From: Desulfovibrionaceae bacterium
GTDB lineage: Bacteria; Desulfobacterota; Desulfovibrionia; Desulfovibrionales; Desulfovibrionaceae
Length of the DNA: 31,908 nucleotides
Direction of reading: 5' to 3'
NCBI GenBank assembly: GCA_017613475.1
Contig: JAGADT010000157.1
Location: forward strand, 1 to 31,908
In this document: positions 13,608 through 22,128 of the stretch, piece by piece
Numbering within the stretch: position 1 is the stretch's first letter
Layout of the letters: each line of letters starts with the position of its first letter
Made by a program: the position numbers and the translations under genes
The notes under the pieces: model-generated
Told to the model about the DNA's origin: nothing
The model's input: only the letters and a program-made list of their open reading frames with translations
Databases searched by the model: none

Positions 13608-14258
13608 TTAAGCGCGCTCCTTCCATTCAGTCTGGACCCTGAGGACCAATTCTTCAACCACGGCAAGCTGGCTCTCCGGGCAAACCCCAAGAAGGGGCGC
13701 CCCCGCGTCCACATTCTGGTTGTGCTTGAAATAGACTGTGTAGATGATGCCGCCTGGCCCTGTGTAGTACACGGGCGTTTCACGCTTCATGCGTGACATG
13801 ATCAGCAGCTCCATGCCATGATGCACCGTCACGGAACGCGATCCGCCGGTCTTGATCTTTATGTCCACAGCCGGGGTAAAATAATACTTTGCGCGTTCAG
13901 GAGCCGTAAAAAGATGCAGCGCGTGCTTCAGCAGCATGCTGATGACTTCCTCGCGGCTCAGAAAATGGCGCACCACGGCAAGAGGGGTTCCCGCTTCAAC
14001 GAACTTTCCCTCAAGCTCCGTATGCAGCTCGCGCAGCTCGCCGCTCTGCATGGCCGTCACAGGCTTTGGATTGCGCTCCCTGGTTAACGTGGCAAGGAGC
14101 GTTCCCGGGCGTTCCTTCCACTCTCCGCTCACGCCGGAAACCATGTCCCCCGGACGGCATGACTCAAAAGCAACCACGCCCGTGTGGGGCGCACGAATAA
14201 CGATCTCCTCATGGGGCGAAGCCTTGATGTCCTCAAGGAGACGGGTGATATCCAGCAT
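13608..14258 (-). CDS. divergent biotin-carrier (biotinyl/lipoyl-like) protein
   Basis: 216 residues, third gene of the carboxylase cluster. Two half-domains with barrel-sandwich character are visible. Residues about 66-95 (TAMQSGELRELH, EAGTPLAVV) look like the first half of a biotinyl domain. Residues about 148-193 read G-M-E-L-L-I-M-S-R-M-K-R-E, then P-G-G-I-I-Y-T-V-Y and V-D-A-G-A-P-L-L-G-V, which follows the biotin-accepting half. Lys158 in R-M-K-R-E therefore stands where the usual A-M-K-M lysine is. The flanking Ala and second Met are replaced, so biotinylation is likely but not assured. AGGA precedes the ATG by 9 nt. It most likely serves as the carrier for the adjacent carboxylase. 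Confidence 0.7.
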   Translation of the reverse strand: MLDITRLLEDIKASPHEEIVIRAPHTGVVAFESCRPGDMVSGVSGEWKERPGTLLATLTRERNPKPVTAMQSGELRELHTELEGKFVEAGTPLAVVRHFLSREEVISMLLKHALHLFTAPERAKYYFTPAVDIKIKTGGSRSVTVHHGMELLIMSRMKRETPVYYTGPGGIIYTVYFKHNQNVDAGAPLLGVCPESQLAVVEELVLRVQTEWKERA

Positions 14259-14366
14259 GGCAAATCCTGTACGCTGTAACGCCGCCGAAGCTCCGGCGGG
14301 ATCGTGTTTATGGTCAAAAACGGTGCGGGCAAACGCGCCGCAGCCAGCCCGCGCAGGGCAGCGCGG

Positions 14367-16613
14367 CTAGCGGTAGTAAAGGTTCCTGCCGCCCGCTGTC
14401 AGCAGCAGCTGCTCAAGATTGGCGCGGACTTCCCTGCGGTCCCAGACGCCCTGGATGTGCCCGCGCGAAAGCGCCTTGTAGGCGCTGTGGTAATGCGGGG
14501 GGACATCTATGCCGGTTGTCTCCTTGATAACGCCAACACCGGCAAAGCCAAGATTGGAGGAACGCATGGCAAACTGATATGGCGAGCAGCCAAGGAAGCT
14601 GGCTACAGGCCCCGCATAGGAATTGGTATCATACAGCACAAGATACAGGCCGCCGGCCTCAATATAGCGGCGGACAGCCACCGTGCAGCGCGGCATCTGG
14701 ATGACGCCGTGCGTGCCTTCCTGTATGCGGATGCCTGCCGTGCCGTGCACATAGGCCAGGAACGGATAGCGCTTTTTTTCCGCAAGCTTGGCCGCCTCAA
14801 CAAATTTCAGGCCTTCAGCCGCGCCTACGGAACCGCCCCTGAACGGCCCGACCAGCATGGCCACAATCATGCGTATGCCATTGAGCCTGGCTTCAAAGGT
14901 CACGCAGGCGCTCTTAAGCTTTGTCTTTTCCTTGGCTTTCTGGATGCTTTCGCCAAGCCCCGGGAAATTGAGGGGGTTGGCGGCCTCCACCTCGGCATTG
15001 AATTCACGCACCGAATCAGCATCGAAAACGTTATTGACAACCCACTGGTATTCCATGGGGAAATGGTGGCCGCACGTCGTGCATACGCCGGCGAACTCCC
15101 CGTACAGGTCAGGGGCCCAGAGATCAAGGCAGCCGTGCGTGGCCGCGTTGGGGCAGGTAACCGTCCTGTCTTCGCGCGCGCGGGGGCTGACATAGGCCCA
15201 GCGGCCCTTGCGGGATTCATCCTCTTCCTTCCACGTGGAAAGCGTGGTCAGCTCACGCACGGTTTCAGGCCGCAACCGCGGGCCTACGGGCTTGCGGGTG
15301 ATGGGGTAAAGCATCCTGTCCCGCAGCCAGACCGCCATCGAGAGGGTTTCATTCATGAAATTGGAAATCCGCTGCCGGTGGCGGGTGTACAATTCAAACT
15401 TAACGCGGGCGTAAAGGCTGTCCCAGGATTCCCGCGCATTGCGGCGCAGCCGGCTTAAAACCGGGCGCCTGTCCCAGCAGGCGCCTTTTGAGAGGCGCAG
15501 GAACTTCTTCTGGCGTTTCGCAACAAGCTTTTCCCGGGCGGAATCGCTGAGGTTCCAGCTCAAGAACACTTCATCCATGTTGGTATCGTCACGCCCCCAG
15601 CGGCGCAGCGTCAGGCGGCGCATGGGGCTAAACCCGCGCGCGCCGAGAACGGCTTCGTCCGTGGCCCGGATGACTTCCTGCCGCAGGGTGCGGAAAAAGT
15701 CGTAATGGAAGGGGCGGGCGCCAAGGCAGGGCTCCTGAACAATCCTGTCCACATAGCCAAAATTCAGGTTGTCCTGGGCGGTCATGTGCAGGCGCTCTGC
15801 GCAGTGGGCAATAAGCTCCGGCGTGGCCCTGGCTCCCCCTTTGAGCCTCCCCTCAATGGCGGCGGCCCCTTCGGGGGAAATCACGGAATAGTAGCCATGG
15901 GAAAACATCAGGCGGCGGTCAGCCAGGGCAATGGCCTCGGCCCCGCCGGAACCGCCCTCGGAAATCACGGAAATGATCGGCACGGAAAGCCCGGCCATTT
16001 CGTAAAGGTTGCTGGCAATCTGCTGCGCCGCGCCGGGATAGTCCTCCACAGGAAAGGAACCGGGCGTAAACACGTAGGTATGGATGGGGATGTTTTCCGT
16101 TTCGGCAACCTGCATGAAGTGCCTGGCCTTGGCATTGCCCCAGGGCTTTACGGACCCGCCGTTGCGGAATTCTTCGCCATGGCCCTTTTCCTGCCCGATA
16201 ACCATGATGAGCTGGCTGTACTTCTTTTTGCCCTGGTGGCGGGTAATGGTGGCGCGGGCAATGACCATGCTGGGGTCTATGCTGTGCTCATCCTGTCCGC
16301 CGATTTCGGTAAAGTTGTCGTAGACATTTTCCAGGATGTCCCGCAGGCAAAAACGCTGCGGATGGCGCACAATGCGCACCTTTTCCATGGGCGTCAGGCT
16401 GCTGTCGAGCAGGCGCTCAACTTCATCAAAGCCCTTTTCAAGCTGCACAAGCTCTTCCAGCGGGCTCTTCATGCTGCCATCGGCAAGATTCTGGAAAAAG
16501 GAATCCAGGCGCACGCCCAGGGAATCAATAATTTCGCCGTTCCGCCCGACAAAGATATCCCTGATATAACTCAGCCGGTCCGTAAGATGCTGGGCTCTTT
16601 TTTCTATATCCAT
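14367..16613 (-). CDS. fused acetyl-CoA carboxylase carboxyltransferase (AccA-AccD)
   Basis: 748 residues with both carboxyltransferase halves in one chain, alpha first. The AccA-like part runs to about 320 and has GQEKGHGEEFRNGGSVKPWG, ENIPIHTYVFTPG, and S-E-G-G-S-G-G-A-E-A-I with YYSVISPEGAAAI. A basic linker region (about 330-480) follows. The AccD-like part begins with a zinc finger: Cys487 and Cys495 (7 residues between, not the usual 2), then C511-T-T-C514. It continues with FRGGSVGAAEGLKFVEAA and G-T-A-G-I-R-I-Q-E-G. The fused subunit should move CO2 from carboxybiotin to acetyl-CoA, giving malonyl-CoA. The ribosome-binding site is poor (GGGAGG 12 nt away). It lies 50 nt after accC. 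Confidence 0.88.
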   Translation of the reverse strand: MDIEKRAQHLTDRLSYIRDIFVGRNGEIIDSLGVRLDSFFQNLADGSMKSPLEELVQLEKGFDEVERLLDSSLTPMEKVRIVRHPQRFCLRDILENVYDNFTEIGGQDEHSIDPSMVIARATITRHQGKKKYSQLIMVIGQEKGHGEEFRNGGSVKPWGNAKARHFMQVAETENIPIHTYVFTPGSFPVEDYPGAAQQIASNLYEMAGLSVPIISVISEGGSGGAEAIALADRRLMFSHGYYSVISPEGAAAIEGRLKGGARATPELIAHCAERLHMTAQDNLNFGYVDRIVQEPCLGARPFHYDFFRTLRQEVIRATDEAVLGARGFSPMRRLTLRRWGRDDTNMDEVFLSWNLSDSAREKLVAKRQKKFLRLSKGACWDRRPVLSRLRRNARESWDSLYARVKFELYTRHRQRISNFMNETLSMAVWLRDRMLYPITRKPVGPRLRPETVRELTTLSTWKEEDESRKGRWAYVSPRAREDRTVTCPNAATHGCLDLWAPDLYGEFAGVCTTCGHHFPMEYQWVVNNVFDADSVREFNAEVEAANPLNFPGLGESIQKAKEKTKLKSACVTFEARLNGIRMIVAMLVGPFRGGSVGAAEGLKFVEAAKLAEKKRYPFLAYVHGTAGIRIQEGTHGVIQMPRCTVAVRRYIEAGGLYLVLYDTNSYAGPVASFLGCSPYQFAMRSSNLGFAGVGVIKETTGIDVPPHYHSAYKALSRGHIQGVWDRREVRANLEQLLLTAGGRNLYYR

Positions 16614-16663
16614 TGGCTGTGAAGGCCTCCCACCATCCCGCAGGACGGCGCAAAAGGAATGTT

Positions 16664-18085
16664 TCAGGCAAAACGCAGAATGCCGTCCGTACGATCTTTC
16701 AGGAAAGCCACATTCGACTGGAGGGGAGAACCATCCTTGTCATGCCCCTCCAAAACAAGGCTGTCCAGGAAGGCATGTCCGCGGGCCTTGGCTTCGGCAA
16801 GATCCGCGCCCCAGACGATGGCCAGGGCCAGGTTCGGGTCAAATTCCGTGGGAATGTCATAGGGCGTGCCGTCCAGCGCCGCGGGCACATGCGTGTGCAT
16901 GGAAAGCCACGGCTGCGGCTCCCAGGAAAAGCGTTCTATGCGCCCGACCCACGGGGAAAAATGGTTCGCCGGATCTTCGGCGATAATGCGGTATTCAATG
17001 CCAAAGCCTTCCAGCGAAACATCGCTCTGGGTATAGCCCAACGGCTCGCCAAGGCCCAGGCGGATCTGCTCGGAGATCAAATCCACCCCCGGCTTGCCAT
17101 TCAGGCGGGCGATTTTGGCGGACACGCCGTTTTCAACCTGGATGCGGGTGTTCACTTCCATAAGGAAGGGGCTGCCGTCGCGCGTAACGATCCATTCCCA
17201 GGTGCCTACGTTGTCGTAGCCAACCTTCTGGGCAAGCTTAAGCGAGTGGCTGGTAATGGTGTCGAGCAGCGCCGCGGCATCAAAATCGTATTTGATGTCC
17301 GCGGGGGCAAAGCCCGGCGCGACTTCAAGGCGCTTCTGCCGGCCGGTGGACTGGATTGAGCAGTTCCTCGTGCCGAAATGCACGGGATTTTTGCCCGTGC
17401 GGTCGGCAACAATCTGCACCTCAAGATGGTTGAACTCGCAGATGCGCTGCTCAATCAGCACGCCTTCATCCTTGAACTGGCGCAGGGCGTAATTGCGGAT
17501 GCTGCGGTACACGGAGCGGAACTGATCGATATCGTACACTTCCTCAATGCCCATTCCGCCGCCGCCCGCAGAAGCCTTGACCAGCACCAGAGGATGGGCC
17601 ACGCCCTGCTGCAGCTGGAATTCGTACAGGCTGCGGGCGATTTTCTCCGCTTCCTGCTCATCATAAATGGGGCGGTCAGAGCCAGGCACTGTGGGCACGC
17701 CCAGGCTCCTCGCCAGGCGCTTGGTATTGATTTTGTCGCCAAGCGCCTGAATGACCTGCCAGGAAGGCCCGATGAAAATCATTTTCCTGTCCCTGGTGGT
17801 CACACGGCGGGCAAAACGAAAATCCTCCGCAAAAAAGCCGTAGCCGGGATGAACGGCCGTCGCTCCAGCCTGGTCGGCCACGGAAAGGATTTCATTGGCA
17901 TCATGGTACGAGGAAACCCGAAACAACGCGCCGCCAAGCTCGCGGGCCACCTGCAGGTGCCCGGAGGCAGCGTCCTCTTCCGTATATACACAGGCAAAGC
18001 CTATGCCCAGGCGATGGCATGCCTGCGCAATGCGAACCGCGATTTCGCCGCGGTTTGCAATAAGAACGATGTGATTTGTGTCCAC
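16664..18085 (-). CDS. accC: biotin carboxylase, divergent
   Basis: 473 residues (ATP-grasp). It carboxylates biotin on the carrier protein using ATP and bicarbonate. Visible features are I-A-N-R-G-E-I-A-V-R at the N-terminus, HPGYGFFAED, the glycine-rich loop K-A-S-A-G-G-G-G-M-G-I, R-N-C-S-I-Q, E-V-N-T-R-I-Q-V-E-N, and G-I-E-Y-R-I-I-A-E. Compared with typical AccC, the loop Arg is Met (GGGGRG to GGGGMG), R-R-H-Q-K is S-T-G-R-Q-K, and V-E-H-P-V-T-E is V-E-N-G-V-S-A. The catalytic Arg (T-R-I-Q) and Glu are kept. GTG at 18083-18085 has AGGAG 5 nt upstream; the GTG two codons earlier is too close to that site. It is the first gene of the carboxylase run. Confidence 0.88.
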   Translation of the reverse strand: MDTNHIVLIANRGEIAVRIAQACHRLGIGFACVYTEEDAASGHLQVARELGGALFRVSSYHDANEILSVADQAGATAVHPGYGFFAEDFRFARRVTTRDRKMIFIGPSWQVIQALGDKINTKRLARSLGVPTVPGSDRPIYDEQEAEKIARSLYEFQLQQGVAHPLVLVKASAGGGGMGIEEVYDIDQFRSVYRSIRNYALRQFKDEGVLIEQRICEFNHLEVQIVADRTGKNPVHFGTRNCSIQSTGRQKRLEVAPGFAPADIKYDFDAAALLDTITSHSLKLAQKVGYDNVGTWEWIVTRDGSPFLMEVNTRIQVENGVSAKIARLNGKPGVDLISEQIRLGLGEPLGYTQSDVSLEGFGIEYRIIAEDPANHFSPWVGRIERFSWEPQPWLSMHTHVPAALDGTPYDIPTEFDPNLALAIVWGADLAEAKARGHAFLDSLVLEGHDKDGSPLQSNVAFLKDRTDGILRFA

Positions 18086-18230
18086 TGGCACTCCTGATAA
18101 CTTGCAGCGAAAAACTCAAAACAATCTCTCACCGCCAACCCTCAATGTACCTGAATTCGCTGCTAAGGTCCAGACCGCTTTTCTTATGCACGGGTTCCCC
18201 GTTTACGGCTGTTCAAGCTACGCGCAGAAA

Positions 18231-19412
18231 TCACTTCGCACGGGCTTCCAGCAGGGGAAGCATCCCGTTTTCAGCCATTTTGCCGCGCACAGCATCAGGA
18301 AGGCTTTCAAGGCGCTTCTTCGTGACAACGGCCCCATGGTCCAAAAGAAGCGTCACAACATCCCTGCTGCCGCCGTAGGCGGCAAGCTCCAGAGCCGTAG
18401 CGCCGCCCGTGAGCGCCGCGCTGCTGTCCGCCCCCCTTTCCAGCAGCAGGCTGACGACATCGGCATGGCCGTTCACAGCGGCAGCGATCAGCGCCGTGCC
18501 TCCATCCCCGGCCCTGGCTTCAAGCGCAGCGCCCTTATCCAGCAGGCATTCAGCAATTTCCGCCTTGCCCTGCCTTGCCGCAACCATGAGCGGCGTCCAT
18601 CCTTCCGCATCCTGGCTGTCCACAGCGGCGCCTTTTTCCAACAGCAGCTTTGCCGCAGCCGCCTGCCCGCTTATGGCAGCCCGCACAAGCGCGGTATTGC
18701 CCTCTCCATCCCTGGCATCAACGGGCACTCCCCGCTCCAAAAGCAGCAAGATCACGGCCGTCTTGCCTTTTTCCGCAGCCACCGTAAGGGGCGTCAGCCC
18801 CTGCCTGGTCTGCGCGTTCACATCCGCTCCCTTATCCAGCAGGAGCGCTGCAATGCCGGCATGCCCTTCACGGGCGGCAGCCATAAGCGCCGTCCAGCCA
18901 TTCACATCTTCAGGGGCCACAGCGGCGCCCTTTTCCAGCAGCAGCTTTGCCGTGCCTTCATGCCCCTCGCGGGCGGCAAGCATCAGCGAGGTCCAGCCAT
19001 CGGCATCACGGGCATTAATATCCGCCTTTTTTTCCAGCAGGAGGGCGGCTGCCTGCGCCTGCCCCCTGGATGAAGCAAGCATAAGGGCTGTGCCGCCGTC
19101 CTTAGCCCGTGCAATATTGGGGTCCGCACCCCGCTCCAGGAGCAGGCGGACAATTTCGGCATGGCCGTTGATAGCTGCGGCCATAAGCGGGGTCGATCCG
19201 CCCAGGGATTCCGCCCTGCCGTTTACATCGCTTCCATCATCCAGCGCTTCCCGCACAGCTTTGGGCGTGCCGCTTCTGCACAGCTTCACAAACGCGTCAG
19301 CCGGCATGGCAGAGGCAATGGATGCGGCAAGCAAAAGCACGGAGACCGCCGCAAAAAGAGGGCGCGCAAGGCAGACAAAACGAGGGATTCCATATTGCTG
19401 AAAAAAAGACAT
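18231..19412 (-). CDS. exported ankyrin-repeat protein
   Basis: 393 residues. The frame is open to 19580, but ATG 19412 has AGGA 8 nt upstream and starts a clear signal peptide (basic start, then PLFAAVSVLLLAASIASA), so it is preferred; the longer form would begin almost at the transcription start. After a short N-terminal partial unit, nine 33-residue ankyrin repeats run to near residue 370. Each has the T-A-L-M/P-L-M-x-A-A-x-x-G-H/Q and L-L-L-E-x-G-A-D/A-V core. Ankyrin solenoids bind proteins; no catalytic domain is attached. A periplasmic location is expected. Bacterial periplasmic examples sometimes support catalase or resist stress, but this cannot be told here. Confidence 0.92.
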   Translation of the reverse strand: MSFFQQYGIPRFVCLARPLFAAVSVLLLAASIASAMPADAFVKLCRSGTPKAVREALDDGSDVNGRAESLGGSTPLMAAAINGHAEIVRLLLERGADPNIARAKDGGTALMLASSRGQAQAAALLLEKKADINARDADGWTSLMLAAREGHEGTAKLLLEKGAAVAPEDVNGWTALMAAAREGHAGIAALLLDKGADVNAQTRQGLTPLTVAAEKGKTAVILLLLERGVPVDARDGEGNTALVRAAISGQAAAAKLLLEKGAAVDSQDAEGWTPLMVAARQGKAEIAECLLDKGAALEARAGDGGTALIAAAVNGHADVVSLLLERGADSSAALTGGATALELAAYGGSRDVVTLLLDHGAVVTKKRLESLPDAVRGKMAENGMLPLLEARAK

Positions 19413-19589
19413 ACGCCTATTCCTGAAATATTTTCCGGCCATGCGCCGGATTTTCATACAGTTTGAACGGGACATCTGCAGCAGATCCAGGCTCCTTGCC
19501 AAACAGCGGGCGCGCCCTGAGGATAGAAAGCCCTTCCCGCTCAGGTTTCCCGGCGCCATGCCGGCAAAAAACTGCCCCATAGATTTATT

Positions 19590-19617
19590 AATATAATATC
19601 ATCAAAAGCAAAGACAA
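19590..19617 (-). promoter_or_regulatory. putative promoter of ankyrin gene
   Basis: On the minus strand TTGTCT (19612-19617), 16 nt, TATATT (19590-19595), in a conspicuously AT-rich patch. It would give a 5' leader of about 170 nt before the chosen start. Confidence 0.5.
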
Positions 19618-19800
19618 GACCATATCAAACCAGTGTGGATGAAATAGAGGCTTCCCCTCCTTCCTGCAGGGCTGTCCCAAGGCAGTGAACATGGCTTTAG
19701 GTCTCTGCATAAGCGCGGCCATGCCATGGCGCGACATCCATTGACAAACGCTGCCGTAACAGCCACTTTTTGCCAAAAAGCACACGCTGGGAAAACCGTT

Positions 19801-20256
19801 ATGGAAATAAAAGACGGAAAAGACTATCTGCATGAGGCAAAGGAACTGCTTATTGAATATACAGGCAGACTGGGAAGAGATCTGTCCTTTCAGAACCTTG
19901 ACGCGGAATTGAATGACCTGGCTTCAAAATATGCCCCGCCCCATGGAGAAATCCTTGTTGCCATTGAGGACGGCCATGTCCTCGGCATGGTCTGCTATCA
20001 CAGGCATACAGCCATCCGCTGCGAAATGAAGCGGCTCTATGTCAAGCCTGAAGCGCGGGGGTTCCATATAGGGGACAGGCTTGTTGAAGAAATCCTGAAG
20101 CATGCCGTAAAGGCGGGATACAGGGAAATGGTGCTTGATACGCTGAAGCCCTTCGAGGCTGCCATAGGCCTGTATAAAAAATATGGCTTTAAAGAATGCG
20201 AGCCCTATTACGAAAATCCCATGGACGATGTGCTGTACATGAAGAAAGGCCTGTAG
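19801..20256 (+). CDS. GNAT family N-acetyltransferase
   Basis: 151 residues from ATG 19801. A longer frame reaches 19726, but TTGACA at 19741-19746 (candidate -35) and the family's usual N-terminus favour the shorter form; the ribosome-binding site is weak (GGGAAAA). The GNAT core is visible: LVAIEDGHVLGMVCYH (strands 3-4), then C-E-M-K-R-L-Y-V-K-P-E-A-R-G-F-H-I-G-D-R-L, the acetyl-CoA pyrophosphate loop, and A-I-G-L-Y-K-K-Y-G-F-K-E near the end. The loop normally reads R-G-x-G-I-G; here the second Gly is His. The substrate is unknown. It shares a terminator with the convergent usp genes. Confidence 0.9.
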   Translation: MEIKDGKDYLHEAKELLIEYTGRLGRDLSFQNLDAELNDLASKYAPPHGEILVAIEDGHVLGMVCYHRHTAIRCEMKRLYVKPEARGFHIGDRLVEEILKHAVKAGYREMVLDTLKPFEAAIGLYKKYGFKECEPYYENPMDDVLYMKKGL

Positions 20257-20301
20257 GCAGGGCGCAGATGCCGCTGGATTTCAGCCAATCTCCGCACGCA
20301 T

Positions 20302-20344
20302 AAAAAGAGCCGGTCCCGCGCCCGCGCGGAAACCGGTTCTTTTT
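20302..20344. terminator. bidirectional terminator, GNAT / usp array
   Basis: AAAAAGAGCCGGT (20302-20314) pairs with ACCGGTTCTTTTT (20332-20344), 13 pairs with one wobble, capped by an inner CCGCGC/GCGCGG helix. A-run on the left and T-run on the right make it functional for both converging transcripts. Confidence 0.85.
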
Positions 20345-20422
20345 TCTTCAATATCTTTTCCTTCCCCGCACAGCCGGCGCCTTTTCAGCGCGCAGCCATT
20401 ACGAAGAAAAAGGCGGGATTCA

Positions 20423-20971
20423 TTACTTATGGTTATGCGGACGGACGGTGAACACAGGACACGGCGCGCGCTGCACAACCTTTTCCGCGACAGAGCCGAC
20501 CAGGAAGCGGTCAATGCCCTTCAGCCCGCGGGTGCCCATAACGATCATGTCGGCGTTCTCCTGCTTCACCAGATTGAGGATCTGCTCAGCGGGATCGCCG
20601 TTGACCACAACGCCCTTGGCTTCAACGTCGGCAAAATGCTTCTGCACATAGGCTTCCATGGACTTCTGGGCGCCCTTGGTGATGTCATTCACGAATTCAT
20701 CAATGATGCTTGCCTGCTGCACGCCTGCGTATTCATCCTTCACCAGTTCCTTCATGCCCTTTCCGCCGTCGCCGGGAATATTCTGGGCAGCTTTCTCGAC
20801 AATCTGATGCGAAGGCAACATGAATCCGCGGTACTGGGACAGCGTCGGCACAGCGTAAACAACCACAAGGCTTGCGTTCATGAGCTTAGCCAGCGTGTTG
20901 GCGTAATCGACAACAGGGCTAATCTGGTCTGCCAGGTCCACTGCGCACACGATTTTCTTGATATCAGCCAT
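20423..20971 (-). CDS. universal stress protein, UspA family (array member 4)
   Basis: 182 residues; ATG at 20971 has AGGAGA upstream, and the open frame above it is not supported. Single USP domain: M-A-D-I-K-K-I-V-C-A-V-D-L-A-D start, D-M-I-V-M-G-T-R-G-L-K-G and F-L-V-G-S-V-A-E-K-V-V at the ATP-binding loop (G2xG9xGS), C-P-V-F-T-V-R-P at the end. It is about 30 residues longer than its neighbours because of an insert around residues 65-95 (N-I-P-G-D-G-G-K-G-M-K-E-L). The ATP-binding type of USP acts as a dimer in energy or stress signalling; the exact role is unknown. It is the last gene of the array. Confidence 0.93.
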   Translation of the reverse strand: MADIKKIVCAVDLADQISPVVDYANTLAKLMNASLVVVYAVPTLSQYRGFMLPSHQIVEKAAQNIPGDGGKGMKELVKDEYAGVQQASIIDEFVNDITKGAQKSMEAYVQKHFADVEAKGVVVNGDPAEQILNLVKQENADMIVMGTRGLKGIDRFLVGSVAEKVVQRAPCPVFTVRPHNHK

Positions 20972-21061
20972 TACAATTCTCCTGCAGTTGCTAAGTTGAA
21001 GCCCATACAACAGGGAAGGAACTCTCCCCGCCCCCTCACAGGCCGACAGGCCTGCGCAACG

Positions 21062-21523
21062 CTACAATTCTTCATCCGGCGGCCGGATGGTGATAACAGG
21101 ACAGTCCGCGCTTTTGACGATCTTTGACGCAACCGATCCAAACAGGACGGCATTCAGGCCCGACCGCCCCCGCGTTCCCATGACGATCACATCGGCATGT
21201 TCACGTTCGGCACGGGCAAGGATTTCGCCGGCGATTTCACCAACGGCGACCTCGCCCTTTACATCCAGCCCATGGAAGTATTCTTCAATGAACCTGTCCA
21301 TGGACCGCCTGGCGCCATCCAGGATGCTGTCCCTAAGTTTGATAAATTTTTCCGTGCGGTCCGGCGCGGCATTGACATTGGGAAAAAGCGACATGTCAGG
21401 AACAACGTATAAAACAACGATGCCCGCGCCAGACTGCCTGGCCAGCAGCCCCGCATACTCCGCTGCCAGAGGAAGCGGGTCAGCAAGATCAACAGGGCAC
21501 AGTATTTTCTTTACGTCAGCCAT
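21062..21523 (-). CDS. universal stress protein, UspA family (array member 3)
   Basis: 153 residues from ATG 21523 (AAGGA upstream; the frame extends to 21550 without support). The N-terminus is M-A-D-V-K-K-I-L-C-P-V-D-L-A-D-P-L, with A-D-V-I-V-M-G-T-R-G-R-S-G-L-N-A-V-L-F-G-S as ATP-binding loop. Closest in sequence to member 2 (shared L-N-A-V-L-F-G-S-V-A and D-P-L-P). It lies 90 nt before member 4. Confidence 0.93.
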   Translation of the reverse strand: MADVKKILCPVDLADPLPLAAEYAGLLARQSGAGIVVLYVVPDMSLFPNVNAAPDRTEKFIKLRDSILDGARRSMDRFIEEYFHGLDVKGEVAVGEIAGEILARAEREHADVIVMGTRGRSGLNAVLFGSVASKIVKSADCPVITIRPPDEEL

Positions 21524-21593
21524 CAACGCACATCCTTCTTCACGCCGCAAACGCCCGGGACGTAAAAGGCCATCCGCAAAACGGCTGCAAAGG

Positions 21594-22043
21594 CTAGGCC
21601 TGCTCCGACGGATGGATGGTCATGACCGGGCATTCCGCCTTCTTGACGACCTTTGCCGCCACAGAACCAAACAGAACGGCATTCAGGCCTTTCCGCCCGC
21701 GCGTGCCCATAACAATCACGTCCGCCTTCTCACGGTCGGCAAGGGCAAGGATCTCTTCCGCAACATCCCCCACGGCAATCTCGTCCCTCACGTCCACGCC
21801 CTGGAAGTGCTCCGCAATGTACGCGTCCATGGTCTCCTTGGCGCCTTCCTGAATCTTGCTGATAAAATTCTCCACGCGGCCGGGAACAACCTGGAACCCG
21901 GGGAAAAGGGACAGTGAAGGCACGACGTACGAGACTATTACGCTTGCGCCGGCACTCTTGGCCAGCAGCGTGGCATACTTCGCCACGGAAGGAAGCGGAT
22001 CGGAAAGGTCAACAGAGCAGATGATTTTCTTTATTTCAGCCAT
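21594..22043 (-). CDS. universal stress protein, UspA family (array member 2)
   Basis: 149 residues, GAGGA upstream of ATG 22043. M-A-E-I-K-K-I-I-C-S-V-D-L-S-D-P-L-P start and A-D-V-I-V-M-G-T-R-G-R-K-G-L-N-A-V-L-F-G-S loop, so nucleotide-binding residues are present. Intergenic gaps of 70 and 85 nt and no terminator between members suggest one transcript for the array. Confidence 0.93.
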   Translation of the reverse strand: MAEIKKIICSVDLSDPLPSVAKYATLLAKSAGASVIVSYVVPSLSLFPGFQVVPGRVENFISKIQEGAKETMDAYIAEHFQGVDVRDEIAVGDVAEEILALADREKADVIVMGTRGRKGLNAVLFGSVAAKVVKKAECPVMTIHPSEQA

Positions 22044-22128
22044 GGCCGCATATCCTCATTTAGGCAAACAGGTTATCCGGAAAATTTGGGGGAAAAACCC
22101 AGCCAAAACACATGGACAGCCGTTAAGG

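Noticed and set aside
14304..16622. Plus-strand open frames opposite the fused accA-accD gene
   Set aside because: Antisense to a clear carboxyltransferase; no motif or ribosome-binding site supports them.
18409..19401. 330-codon plus-strand frame opposite the ankyrin gene
   Set aside because: Its Ser/Ala-rich repeats are simply the complement of the ankyrin repeats.
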